From: Nitrospirae bacterium GWB2_47_37 | GTDB taxonomy: Bacteria; Nitrospirota; Thermodesulfovibrionia; Thermodesulfovibrionales; Dissulfurispiraceae | Reading direction: 5' to 3' | NCBI GenBank assembly: GCA_001803635.1 | Contig: MHDU01000007.1 | Span: forward strand, 1 to 33,303 | DNA: 33,303 nucleotides | Part shown: piece by piece, positions 1-7,022 of the stretch | How the letters are laid out: each line of letters begins with the position of its first letter | Position numbering within the stretch: position 1 is the first letter of the stretch | Translations under genes and position numbers: made by a program | The notes under the pieces: model-generated | Database searches by the model: none | Seen by the model: only the letters and a program-made list of their open reading frames with translations | Told to the model about the DNA's origin: nothing

Positions 1-15
1 ATTATCGGAAAATAT

Positions 16-519
16 ATGAATATGAGCATCCCATTGCGTAAAACCATAATTACGGCCTTTTTGCTCTTCGCTGTCGATGCCTTTGTCCTCAATCAATTTG
101 CAATTGCCGTATTCACCATTATCCTCGGCGTTCCGGTTCTGCTTGTAAAGCTGTTCAAAGCCGGAAAGGACAGGGAGAGGGTGGGTCTGCTTCTGACGAA
201 GGCGGGGATATATGCAATCATGATTATCCTGATTATTGGAACAAATGCTCTTAACAACATGATTGCAGAAAGCAGGGCGAAGGACATTATCGCAGCCTGC
301 GAGCAGTTCAAGGCGAAAAACGGGCGCTATCCGGACAAGCTTACCGAACTGGTACCGGATTATCTTCCCGCAATTCCTGCTGCGAAATATTCGGTGATGG
401 GCGCGCCTTTCCGATATTTTGGCCGTCAGGACAGCCATGCTTTAATGTATGAAGCAGTTCCGCCATATGGGAGGAAGTATTATGTATTCGAGAAAAAGGC
501 GTGGGAATATGTTGATTGA
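16..519 (+). CDS. Membrane protein with pseudopilin-like C-terminal segment
   Basis: The 167-residue product has two hydrophobic segments near residues 8-45 and 60-80. A soluble tail follows with the pattern AACEQFKAKNGRYPDKLTEL (about residues 93-112). That pattern resembles the region after the helix in type II secretion pseudopilin-like and DUF-type proteins, where a growing chain is followed by NGRYP and a proline-rich stretch. No enzyme motif is visible. The reading frame is open back to base 1, so the true start could lie outside the window; ATG 16 and ATG 22 are the first inside it. It precedes the DUF4919 gene closely, consistent with one transcript. Function unknown. Confidence 0.6.
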   Translation: MNMSIPLRKTIITAFLLFAVDAFVLNQFAIAVFTIILGVPVLLVKLFKAGKDRERVGLLLTKAGIYAIMIILIIGTNALNNMIAESRAKDIIAACEQFKAKNGRYPDKLTELVPDYLPAIPAAKYSVMGAPFRYFGRQDSHALMYEAVPPYGRKYYVFEKKAWEYVD

Positions 520-526
520 AGCGCAG

Positions 527-1201
527 ATGAAAGGAATTAAAGGAGAAAATAAAATATTAACGATCTATCGCTTGTTCGCAATTGTTCTGATGTTGCTTAT
601 CTTAACCGGAAACATTTTTGCCGGAGAAGATGATCAGCTTAAAAAAACTTCTGACTATCAGACCCTCCTTAAACGGGTTATGAGCTTCGACCGCACCGTT
701 GATTTCAAGGCATTAAGGCTTTCATATGCTGAAACCCAGGACTATAACCCTTACGGAGACGATAAGGCAAAAAAGGCTGAAATGTTTGAAGCGCTGAGGA
801 ATAAGCAGTACGAAAAGGCTGTTTCATCGGCGCAGGCAATACTTGAAAAGAAGTTTGTTGATATCGAAGCCCACTTTGTAAGCAGCATCGCTTTTCGCGA
901 GATGAAGAATGCCGGGAGATACAACTTCCATCACTTTGTTACTGGAGGGCTTATTGACTCGATACTCGACTCGGGAGACGGAAAAACCCCTGAGACCGCC
1001 TTTGTAATTATTGAAACAGGCGAGGAGTATGCGCTGCTCGGGATAATAGGATTTGAGGTTGTCCGCCAGAGCCTTATAAAATCGAACGGGCACAGTTATG
1101 ACAAAATGGAAACGAAACATCGTAAGACAGGAGAGACTGCAATATTCTTTTTTAATGTGGATATACCGTTCAACTGGCTGAATAAACAATTCAAAAAGTA
1201 A
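527..1201 (+). CDS. Secreted DUF4919-family protein
   Basis: The mature part matches what I recall of DUF4919. It has YNPYGD near the N-terminus, a helical middle with QYEKAVSSAQAILEKKF, then FHHFVTGGLIDSILDSGDGK followed by an EEYALLG segment and a C-terminal FFFNVDIPFNWL strand. A signal peptide ending NIFAGE precedes it. The start is uncertain: in-frame ATGs lie at 449, 509 and 527. The best Shine-Dalgarno (AAAGGAG at 539-545) instead points at ATA 554, which aligns with the ATG of the gene at 6039 that carries an almost identical leader. I list 527 as the nearest ATG. The family has no assigned function that I know of; export is inferred from the leader. Confidence 0.7.
   Translation: MKGIKGENKILTIYRLFAIVLMLLILTGNIFAGEDDQLKKTSDYQTLLKRVMSFDRTVDFKALRLSYAETQDYNPYGDDKAKKAEMFEALRNKQYEKAVSSAQAILEKKFVDIEAHFVSSIAFREMKNAGRYNFHHFVTGGLIDSILDSGDGKTPETAFVIIETGEEYALLGIIGFEVVRQSLIKSNGHSYDKMETKHRKTGETAIFFFNVDIPFNWLNKQFKK
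566..629 (+). repeat. Signal-peptide cassette, copy 1
   Basis: This 64-bp tract is identical at 61 of 64 positions to 6051-6114. It encodes the hydrophobic core and cleavage region of the signal peptide of the DUF4919 gene, while the mature proteins of the two genes are unrelated. This suggests a copied leader rather than ordinary paralogy. Confidence 0.85.
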
Positions 1202-1220
1202 CCGCAACCGGAGGTGAAAA

Positions 1221-1772
1221 ATGATTCACAGATTGTTTTTAGTGATTTTAATCTCTGCGGCTATTTTATTAAGTTCAAATATAGCTTCTGCCGAACCGAT
1301 GAAATCTTCAGGGCTTGATATCATTGAGTCTGACGAATATGAAATTTTTAACGCGGTTCTCGATAAATATGATGCCTTTGTCTCGCTTGATAAAACGACT
1401 ATATCCGAAAAGAGATTAGATAATGCCGATGTTGCGCATTTGCAGCGATCAGGCATGCAGATTGATAATTATCTGACCGACGATTTTAACAAGAAAAACA
1501 GCAGATCATATGAGCTTGAAAAAAGATTCTCTAAAAAGAGATATTTCATGGATGAATCGCATCCGCGTTTTCCCGACAGTGTCAAGGAAAGCGTAAAAAT
1601 ATCGAGGGCAGGCTTCGATAAAGAAAGAAATGGGGCGGTCATTTTTATAAGGTATCGGAGCATCGCGCCGCAAAAGGCATTTTACGAAGAAGGCAACTTT
1701 GTCTTTCTTGAGAGGAAGGAGGGCAAATGGATTGTAGTAAAAACAGTAACGGCATCGCAAAGGTATTATTAA
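1221..1772 (+). CDS. Secreted protein of unknown function
   Basis: The 183-residue product begins with a clear signal peptide (hydrophobic residues 4-20, cleavage near IASA/EP). A good Shine-Dalgarno, GGAGGTG, lies at 1210-1216. The C-terminal half reads as beta strands: VKISRAGFDKERNGAVIFIR, then a GNFVFLERKEGKWIVVKTV pattern. I have seen this pattern in unnamed secreted proteins that end in a wall of strands, but I cannot give a family name. No catalytic residues are evident. Its stop codon overlaps the ATG of the WD40 stub at 1772 by one base, so the two were probably translationally coupled when the downstream gene was intact. Confidence 0.65.
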   Translation: MIHRLFLVILISAAILLSSNIASAEPMKSSGLDIIESDEYEIFNAVLDKYDAFVSLDKTTISEKRLDNADVAHLQRSGMQIDNYLTDDFNKKNSRSYELEKRFSKKRYFMDESHPRFPDSVKESVKISRAGFDKERNGAVIFIRYRSIAPQKAFYEEGNFVFLERKEGKWIVVKTVTASQRYY

Positions 1773-1915
1773 TGAAACGCATCTTTCGGATATTGTTCGT
1801 TTTTGCTGTCATCGTAGCAGGTCTATGCCCTGCAATCGCCGCTGAAAAGCCGGAGATTTTTGTGCAGTTGGGGCATTCGGGGAGTGTTAAAACTGTAGCT
1901 TTTTCTCCAGTATAG
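1772..1915 (+). pseudogene. N-terminal stub of a WD40-caspase gene
   Basis: From ATG 1772 the frame encodes 47 residues: a signal peptide (core FRILFVFAVIVAGL, cleavage near AIAA/EK) followed by KPEIFVQLGHSGSVKTVAFS, then a stop two codons later. The mature start is the same as in the WD40-caspase proteins at 7023 and 12191, which continue SPDGKYAL where this one reads SPV and stops. The 66 bases after the stop show no further WD40 sequence in any frame, so this looks like a deletion remnant rather than a simple frameshift. It could still be translated as an exported short peptide. Confidence 0.75.
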
Positions 1916-1981
1916 AAAATATTGTAAAGGCAGATATGGCTTGGATTTCATAGAAAAAATTAACAACCTAAGGAGGAATTT

Positions 1982-2194
1982 ATGGGTGGTATAGGCGTGC
2001 CGGAACTTATTGTTTTGTTTGTGCTTTTTATGCCAATTTGGTTAATTGCATTTGTGGATGTCCTCAGGAATGAATTTGCAGGTTCAAATAAAATTGTCTG
2101 GCTGATAGCGGTGATTCTCGTTCCCTTTGTTGGTCCCATAGCCTACTTTTTCATCGGCAGGAAACAGAGGGTAAAGAAAGTTAAGGAAAATTAA
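1982..2194 (+). CDS. Small PLDc_N-type membrane protein
   Basis: This 70-residue protein has two transmembrane helices. It shows the signature of the cardiolipin synthase/phospholipase D N-terminal region (PLDc_N): a helix, WLIAFVDVLRNEF, a polar turn with a lysine, then KIVWLIAVILVPFVGPIAYF and a basic tail RKQRVKK. Stand-alone PLDc_N proteins have no catalytic HKD motif, and none is present here. A strong Shine-Dalgarno (AAGGAGG at 1970-1976) precedes it. It sits between the WD40 stub and the first intact WD40-caspase gene and may be cotranscribed with the latter. Membrane anchoring is likely; any specific role is unknown. Confidence 0.75.
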   Translation: MGGIGVPELIVLFVLFMPIWLIAFVDVLRNEFAGSNKIVWLIAVILVPFVGPIAYFFIGRKQRVKKVKEN

Positions 2195-2262
2195 GAAGAG
2201 GGCATGAGGAATCTGAGTTTCAGTAAAGAGAGGCACTTATTTAAATACGGGAGAAAGATAAT

Positions 2263-5200
2263 ATGTTTAGAGTTATGAGGTTAATCCGCTTTCTATCGGT
2301 ATGGGTTGGAGTTATTGCCATACTGTCCATAAGTTCAGCTTCTGCCTTTGCCGCTGAAAAGTTTACCCCAGCAGGCAGTAAGCAGGGGCCTGAGATTTTT
2401 GTGCAACTGGGGCATTTGAAAAGAGTTTACTCTATCGCCTTTTCCCCTGACGGCAGATATGCATTGTCTGGAAGTGATGATAATATCCTCTTTTGGGATG
2501 TAGAATCAGGCAAGGAGATAAGAACATTTGCAGAGCATACAGACGTGGTTCTCTCTATCGCCTTTTCCCCTGACGGCAGATACGCACTGTCAGGAGGTTA
2601 TGATAAGAACCTCAAACTCTGGGAAGTTTCAACGGGCAAGGAGATAAGAACATTTGCAGGGCATACAGACTTTGTTACTTCTGTTGTCTTTTCCCCTGAT
2701 GGCAGATATGCATTGTCTGGAAGTGAGGATAAAACCCTCAAGCTCTGGGATGTATCAATAGGCAAGCAGATAAGGACATTTACAGGGCATACAAAAAATG
2801 TTAATTCTGTAGCTTTTTCCCCTGATGGCAAATATGCCATATCAGGTGGTGGGTCTTATGGCAGCATAGCAGACAATTCTGTAAGACTTTGGGATATTTC
2901 TACAGGAAATGAGATAAGGACTTTCACAGGTCATACTGAAAGTGTTTACTCTGTCGCCTTTTCTCCTGACGGCAAATATGCATTGTCAGGCAGTCTCGAT
3001 AAGACCCTCAAGCTCTGGGATGTAGCAACAGGCAAGGAGATAAGGACTTTTGCAGGGCATACGGACCGTGTTGATTCTGTTGTCTTTTCCCCTGATGGAA
3101 AATATGCACTTTCAGGAGGCGGGGATAAGACCTTAAAGCTCTGGGATGTAGCAACAGGCAAGGAGATAAGGACTTTTGCAGGGCATACAGACCATGTTCA
3201 AGATATCGCTTTTTCCCCTGACGGAAGATATGCACTTTCAGGGAGTCTGGATAAGAACCTCAAACTCTGGGAAGTTTCAACGGGCAAGGAGATAAGGACT
3301 TTTGCAGGGCATACAGACTTTGTTACTTCTGTTGTCTTTTCCCCTGATGGCAGATATGCATTGTCCAGAAGTGAGGATAAAACCCTCAAGCTCTGGGATG
3401 TATCAATAGGCAAGCAGATAAGGACATTTACAGGGCATACAAACTGGGGTACTTCTACTATCGCCTTTTCCCCTGATGGAAGATATGCATTGTCAGCAGA
3501 GAATAACACCCTTAAGCTCTGGGAAGTTTCAACAGGGAAAGAGATAAGGACATTTACGGGACATACACATTGGGTTTATTCGGTTACCTTTTCTCGTGAC
3601 GGCAAATATGCATTGTCAGGAAGTGAGGATAAGACCGTCAAGCTCTGGGATGTATCAACAGGCAAGGAGATAAGGACTTTTGCAGGGCATACGGACCGTG
3701 TTGATTCTGTTGTCTTTTCCCCTGATGGAAAATATGCACTTTCAGGAGGCGGGGATAAGACCTTAAAGCTCTGGGATGTAGCAACAGGCAAGGAGATAAG
3801 GACTTTTGCAGGGCATACAGACCATGTTCAAGATATCGCTTTTTCCCCTGACGGAAGATATGCACTTTCAGGGAGTCTGGATAAGAACCTCAAACTCTGG
3901 GAAGTTTCAACGGGCAAGGAGATAAGGACTTTTGCAGGGCATACAGACTTTGTTACTTCTGTTGTCTTTTCCCCTGATGGCAGATATGCATTGTCCAGAA
4001 GTGAGGATAAAACCCTCAAGCTCTGGGATGTATCAATAGGCAAGCAGATAAGGACATTTACAGGGCATACAAACTGGGGTACTTCTACTATCGCCTTTTC
4101 CCCTGATGGAAGATATGCATTGTCAGCAGAGAATAACACCCTTAAGCTCTGGGAAGTTTCAACAGGGAAAGAGATAAGGACATTTACGGGACATACACAT
4201 TGGGTTTATTCGGTTACCTTTTCTCGTGACGGCAAATATGCATTGTCAGGAAGTGAGGATAAGACCGTCAAGCTCTGGGATGTATCAACAGGCAAGGAGA
4301 TAAGGACATTTGCAGGGCATACAGACCATGTTAAATCTATCGCTTTTTCCCCAGATGGCAGATATGCACTGTCAGCAGATAGGAATAACACCCTTAAGCT
4401 CTGGGAAGTTTCAACAGGAAAAGAGATAAAGACGATTAGGACTTTTACAGAATATACATTCGATGAAGAGTTTATTGTCTTTTCCTCTGATGGAATATAT
4501 ACACTTTCGGGGAGTCCGGATAAGACCGTCAAGCTCTGGGATGTATCAACTGGGAAAGAGATAAGGACATTTGCAGGGCATACAGACCATGTTAAATCTA
4601 TCGCTTTTTCCCCAGATGGCAGATTTGGGTTATCAGGCAGCGAGGATGGCACAACAAGAATCTGGGATATAAATACAGGCAAAGAGCTTGCCCAGTTCAT
4701 CAGCTTTACCGACGGCGAATGGGTTGTGATTACGCCTGAAGGGTATTTTAATTCCTCGCCGAATGGCGCCAAGCATCTCAATGTCCGTGTTGGCAACAAT
4801 GTCTATTCCGTAGACAACTTCTATGAAAAGTTTTTTAATCCTGTTTATGTTGCCTCTGTATTACAGGGCAAAAAGGTTGAGGCGGTTGCAGATATAAGGA
4901 AAGGAATCTTAACGCCTCCTGATGTAAAGATAATCTCTCCAGAGCCAAACGCAGCATTCAGCACAGACACAATAACAATAACTGTCTCAGCAAAAGATAC
5001 AGGCGGAGGCATTGACGAGATACGGCTTTATCATAATGGCAAGGCAATAGGCGAAGATACGAGGGCTGTAAAGATTGTTCCAAAGCCTGTCCCCGCAAGT
5101 AGTAAGCAGGGAGACAATGAGACAATCAAGACATACACGGTTGCCCTCGTTGATGGGGTAAACACATTCCGTGCAGTTGGTTTCAGCAGGGACAGGACAG

Positions 5201-5994
5201 AGTCCAATCCCTATGAACTGATAGTCAAACTCACTACTCCGTCAAAGGATGTATCCCTTTATGTTCTTGCAGTCGGCATAAACAAATATAGGAACCCTGC
5301 ATTAAATTTAAACTACGCAGAGCCTGATGCAAGGGGAATAGTTGATTTCTTCAAGCAGAAAGGTAAGGGATTGTTCAAGAATGTTGAAATCAGAGATATT
5401 TACAATGAACAGGCGACGAAAGAGACAATAATCTCAAAGCTCAAACAACTTGAGAATACAAACCCGCAGGATGCGGTATTGATATACCTTGCAGGACACG
5501 GAGAGAATATAAATGACAAATGGTATTTCATCCCCCATGAACTGACATATCCTGAAAGGGAAGCGGATGTAAAAACAAAAGGAATCTCATCTGATGAACT
5601 ATCAGGGTATATAAAGAACATTAAGGCACAAAAGATACTCTTGCTTATTGATGCCTGCAAATCAGGAGCGGTATTGATAGCATTCAGGGGATTTGAAGAC
5701 AGGAAGGCGCTCTCGCAATTATCAAGGTCAACAGGGGTGCACATAGTAGCCGCATCAACAAAAGACCAGTTTGCGGCAGAGGTAAAGGAACTCGGTCATG
5801 GAGTATTTACATATACCCTTCTTGAAGGATTAAAAGGCAAGGCAGCAGGAAAAGGTGAGACTGTTACAGTGAGAAAACTGATGGGATATATAGAAGAAAA
5901 ACTGCCTGAGATGACGAAGAAATACAAACAGGAGGCGCAATTCCCTGTTGTTGATTCAAGGGGAATGGATTTTCCGCTGGTGCTGACAAAATAA
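2263..5994 (+). CDS. Exported WD40-repeat caspase-like protein, 18 blades
   Basis: The protein has 1243 residues. A signal peptide occupies residues 1-31 (cleavage near AFAA/EK). Eighteen WD40 blades of about 42 residues follow from residue 50 to 812, with the consensus FSPDGKYALSGSxDKTLKLWD. A linker with FTDGEWVVITPEGYF starts near 815, an Ig-like domain spans about 885-990, and a caspase (peptidase C14) domain covers about 998-1243. The caspase dyad is intact: His1079 in AGHG and Cys1132 in DACKSG. C14 enzymes cleave after basic or acidic residues depending on the branch; specificity cannot be read here. Blades 6-10 are repeated exactly as 11-15. Eighteen blades do not divide into seven-bladed propellers, whereas the neighbour at 7023 has 14. 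The signal peptide implies activity outside the cytoplasm, unlike most bacterial caspase defence proteins. Confidence 0.92.
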   Translation: MFRVMRLIRFLSVWVGVIAILSISSASAFAAEKFTPAGSKQGPEIFVQLGHLKRVYSIAFSPDGRYALSGSDDNILFWDVESGKEIRTFAEHTDVVLSIAFSPDGRYALSGGYDKNLKLWEVSTGKEIRTFAGHTDFVTSVVFSPDGRYALSGSEDKTLKLWDVSIGKQIRTFTGHTKNVNSVAFSPDGKYAISGGGSYGSIADNSVRLWDISTGNEIRTFTGHTESVYSVAFSPDGKYALSGSLDKTLKLWDVATGKEIRTFAGHTDRVDSVVFSPDGKYALSGGGDKTLKLWDVATGKEIRTFAGHTDHVQDIAFSPDGRYALSGSLDKNLKLWEVSTGKEIRTFAGHTDFVTSVVFSPDGRYALSRSEDKTLKLWDVSIGKQIRTFTGHTNWGTSTIAFSPDGRYALSAENNTLKLWEVSTGKEIRTFTGHTHWVYSVTFSRDGKYALSGSEDKTVKLWDVSTGKEIRTFAGHTDRVDSVVFSPDGKYALSGGGDKTLKLWDVATGKEIRTFAGHTDHVQDIAFSPDGRYALSGSLDKNLKLWEVSTGKEIRTFAGHTDFVTSVVFSPDGRYALSRSEDKTLKLWDVSIGKQIRTFTGHTNWGTSTIAFSPDGRYALSAENNTLKLWEVSTGKEIRTFTGHTHWVYSVTFSRDGKYALSGSEDKTVKLWDVSTGKEIRTFAGHTDHVKSIAFSPDGRYALSADRNNTLKLWEVSTGKEIKTIRTFTEYTFDEEFIVFSSDGIYTLSGSPDKTVKLWDVSTGKEIRTFAGHTDHVKSIAFSPDGRFGLSGSEDGTTRIWDINTGKELAQFISFTDGEWVVITPEGYFNSSPNGAKHLNVRVGNNVYSVDNFYEKFFNPVYVASVLQGKKVEAVADIRKGILTPPDVKIISPEPNAAFSTDTITITVSAKDTGGGIDEIRLYHNGKAIGEDTRAVKIVPKPVPASSKQGDNETIKTYTVALVDGVNTFRAVGFSRDRTESNPYELIVKLTTPSKDVSLYVLAVGINKYRNPALNLNYAEPDARGIVDFFKQKGKGLFKNVEIRDIYNEQATKETIISKLKQLENTNPQDAVLIYLAGHGENINDKWYFIPHELTYPEREADVKTKGISSDELSGYIKNIKAQKILLLIDACKSGAVLIAFRGFEDRKALSQLSRSTGVHIVAASTKDQFAAEVKELGHGVFTYTLLEGLKGKAAGKGETVTVRKLMGYIEEKLPEMTKKYKQEAQFPVVDSRGMDFPLVLTK
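3026..4307 (+). repeat. Perfect direct repeat of 652 bp at offset 630 bp
   Basis: Positions 3026-3677 and 3656-4307 are identical base for base by eye; the copies share 22 bases because the unit is periodic. The unit length of 630 bp equals exactly five 42-residue WD40 blades, so the frame is kept. Divergence begins at G3025/T3655 on the left and T3678/A4308 on the right. The absence of even synonymous changes points to a very recent tandem duplication or gene conversion, or to an assembly artefact. Confidence 0.9.
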
Positions 5995-6038
5995 AAATCA
6001 TGCATCGGATAGGCATCATGGATGTCTGAGGAGAAGAA

Positions 6039-6428
6039 ATGACAACAACATATCGCTTGTTCTCAATTGTTCTGATGTTGCTTATCTTAACCGGAAATGT
6101 TTTTGCCGGAGAAGGGGAACGCCATAATGGAGGCGAGGTTATCCAGATAAAACAGGGAAATGTCGGCAGGTTCCATGAACTCCAGATAGGTGTCATGAAT
6201 ATAATCAGAGCTGATTATGTTGATGAGGCCGGCACAAAAAAGCAGGGTTTAATAGCTGTATTGTCATTATTTGTTGAAGGGAATCCTCCGCAAGAAAAGA
6301 ATTTTAAAGTTCATGCGGGGCAAAAGATAATAATGGATAAATACTCAGTGTATGTGGAAGAAATACGAGGAACGGTTAAAGGCTTAGTAACATTGCGGAT
6401 AAATATAAAAGGGGCGGTATGGCATTAA
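6039..6428 (+). CDS. Small secreted beta-rich protein, unknown function
   Basis: The 129-residue product starts at ATG 6039 behind GAGGAGAAG (6028-6036). Its signal peptide ends NVFAGE and is copied almost exactly from, or to, the DUF4919 gene at 527. The mature domain of about 105 residues is rich in alternating hydrophobic residues (ELQIGVMNIIRADYV, GLIAVLSLFVEG, GLVTLRINIKG), consistent with a small beta sandwich. I do not recognise the family. The last ten bases overlap the next gene (start 6419), so the pair is probably translationally coupled and belongs to the unit leading into the second WD40-caspase gene. Confidence 0.65.
   Translation: MTTTYRLFSIVLMLLILTGNVFAGEGERHNGGEVIQIKQGNVGRFHELQIGVMNIIRADYVDEAGTKKQGLIAVLSLFVEGNPPQEKNFKVHAGQKIIMDKYSVYVEEIRGTVKGLVTLRINIKGAVWH
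6051..6114 (+). repeat. Signal-peptide cassette, copy 2
   Basis: Matches 566-629 at 61 of 64 positions, with differences only at one base in the TCT/TCG codon and two in AATGTT/AACATT. It encodes the core of the leader of the gene at 6039. Confidence 0.85.
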
Positions 6429-6967
6429 AAAAATTTCAGCCCGAAAGACCCGATTTTCTGATAAACACCGATTGGGGTACCCCGAAGGAACAGTTATCGA
6501 CAGAGGACGCAAAAAGCAGAGGCATGAAGCTTTTTCATAAGAGATGGGTAATCAAAGAAGAAAAAAAACAGCTTCGGGAAGAATATAGCATTTATCATTC
6601 CATCCGCAGTATAGGCTATCTGCTGATAGTCCTTTCGTTTGTTGTCTTCATAAATATTGCAGATATTTTAAAAGGCGGCATTCTCTCATCTTTTTTTACG
6701 ATACTTTATGGTCTCGTTATGCTTACGGGCGGAATCGGATTGATCAAATACAGACGTTTTGCCCGGAACATCGCCGTATTTGTGTTTCTCTCTTTTCTAT
6801 CGTTGCCTTTTACGCCTCTTTTCAGTGACGACAAAGGGGCGCCATTCATCATAATATTGGGCGTAATCGGCCTTTATTATCTTTTGCGAAGAACGGCCCG
6901 AAAAATATTTGCGCCTCTCCCTGACGGGCAGAAAATCAGCGGCTCAAAATCAGGCTTTACCGACTAA
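6419..6967 (+). CDS. Membrane protein with three hydrophobic segments
   Basis: The 182-residue protein has a polar, charged N-terminal 60 residues, including a tryptophan-glycine turn and the charged run EEKKQLREEY. Hydrophobic segments follow near residues 62-85, 90-105 and 118-155. The C-terminus is basic and polar. No signal peptide is present, so the N-terminus is probably cytoplasmic. I recognise no family. It overlaps the preceding secreted-protein gene by ten bases and ends about 55 bases before the second WD40-caspase gene, which fits a pattern in which small membrane or secreted proteins precede each WD40-caspase gene. Confidence 0.65.
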   Translation: MALKKFQPERPDFLINTDWGTPKEQLSTEDAKSRGMKLFHKRWVIKEEKKQLREEYSIYHSIRSIGYLLIVLSFVVFINIADILKGGILSSFFTILYGLVMLTGGIGLIKYRRFARNIAVFVFLSFLSLPFTPLFSDDKGAPFIIILGVIGLYYLLRRTARKIFAPLPDGQKISGSKSGFTD

Positions 6968-7022
6968 GAGGGAGTGTATGAGTAAAAACAGCTTTGTCTG
7001 GAAGATATTATCAGGAGGAAAT

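Noticed and set aside
1772-1990. Programmed frameshift joining the WD40 stub to a downstream frame
   Set aside because: No WD40-like sequence continues in any frame after 1915, and the next gene is an unrelated PLDc_N-type protein with its own ribosome binding site.
2410-4700. Regularly spaced repeats suggestive of a CRISPR array
   Set aside because: The period of 126 bp is the 42-codon WD40 blade; units are coding and the variable parts are not spacers.
4206-4799. Long minus-strand open frame of 197 codons, and similar ones along the WD40 genes
   Set aside because: They lie opposite the WD40 blades, repeat with the same period and have no ribosome binding site. They are shadows of the biased codons of the repeats.
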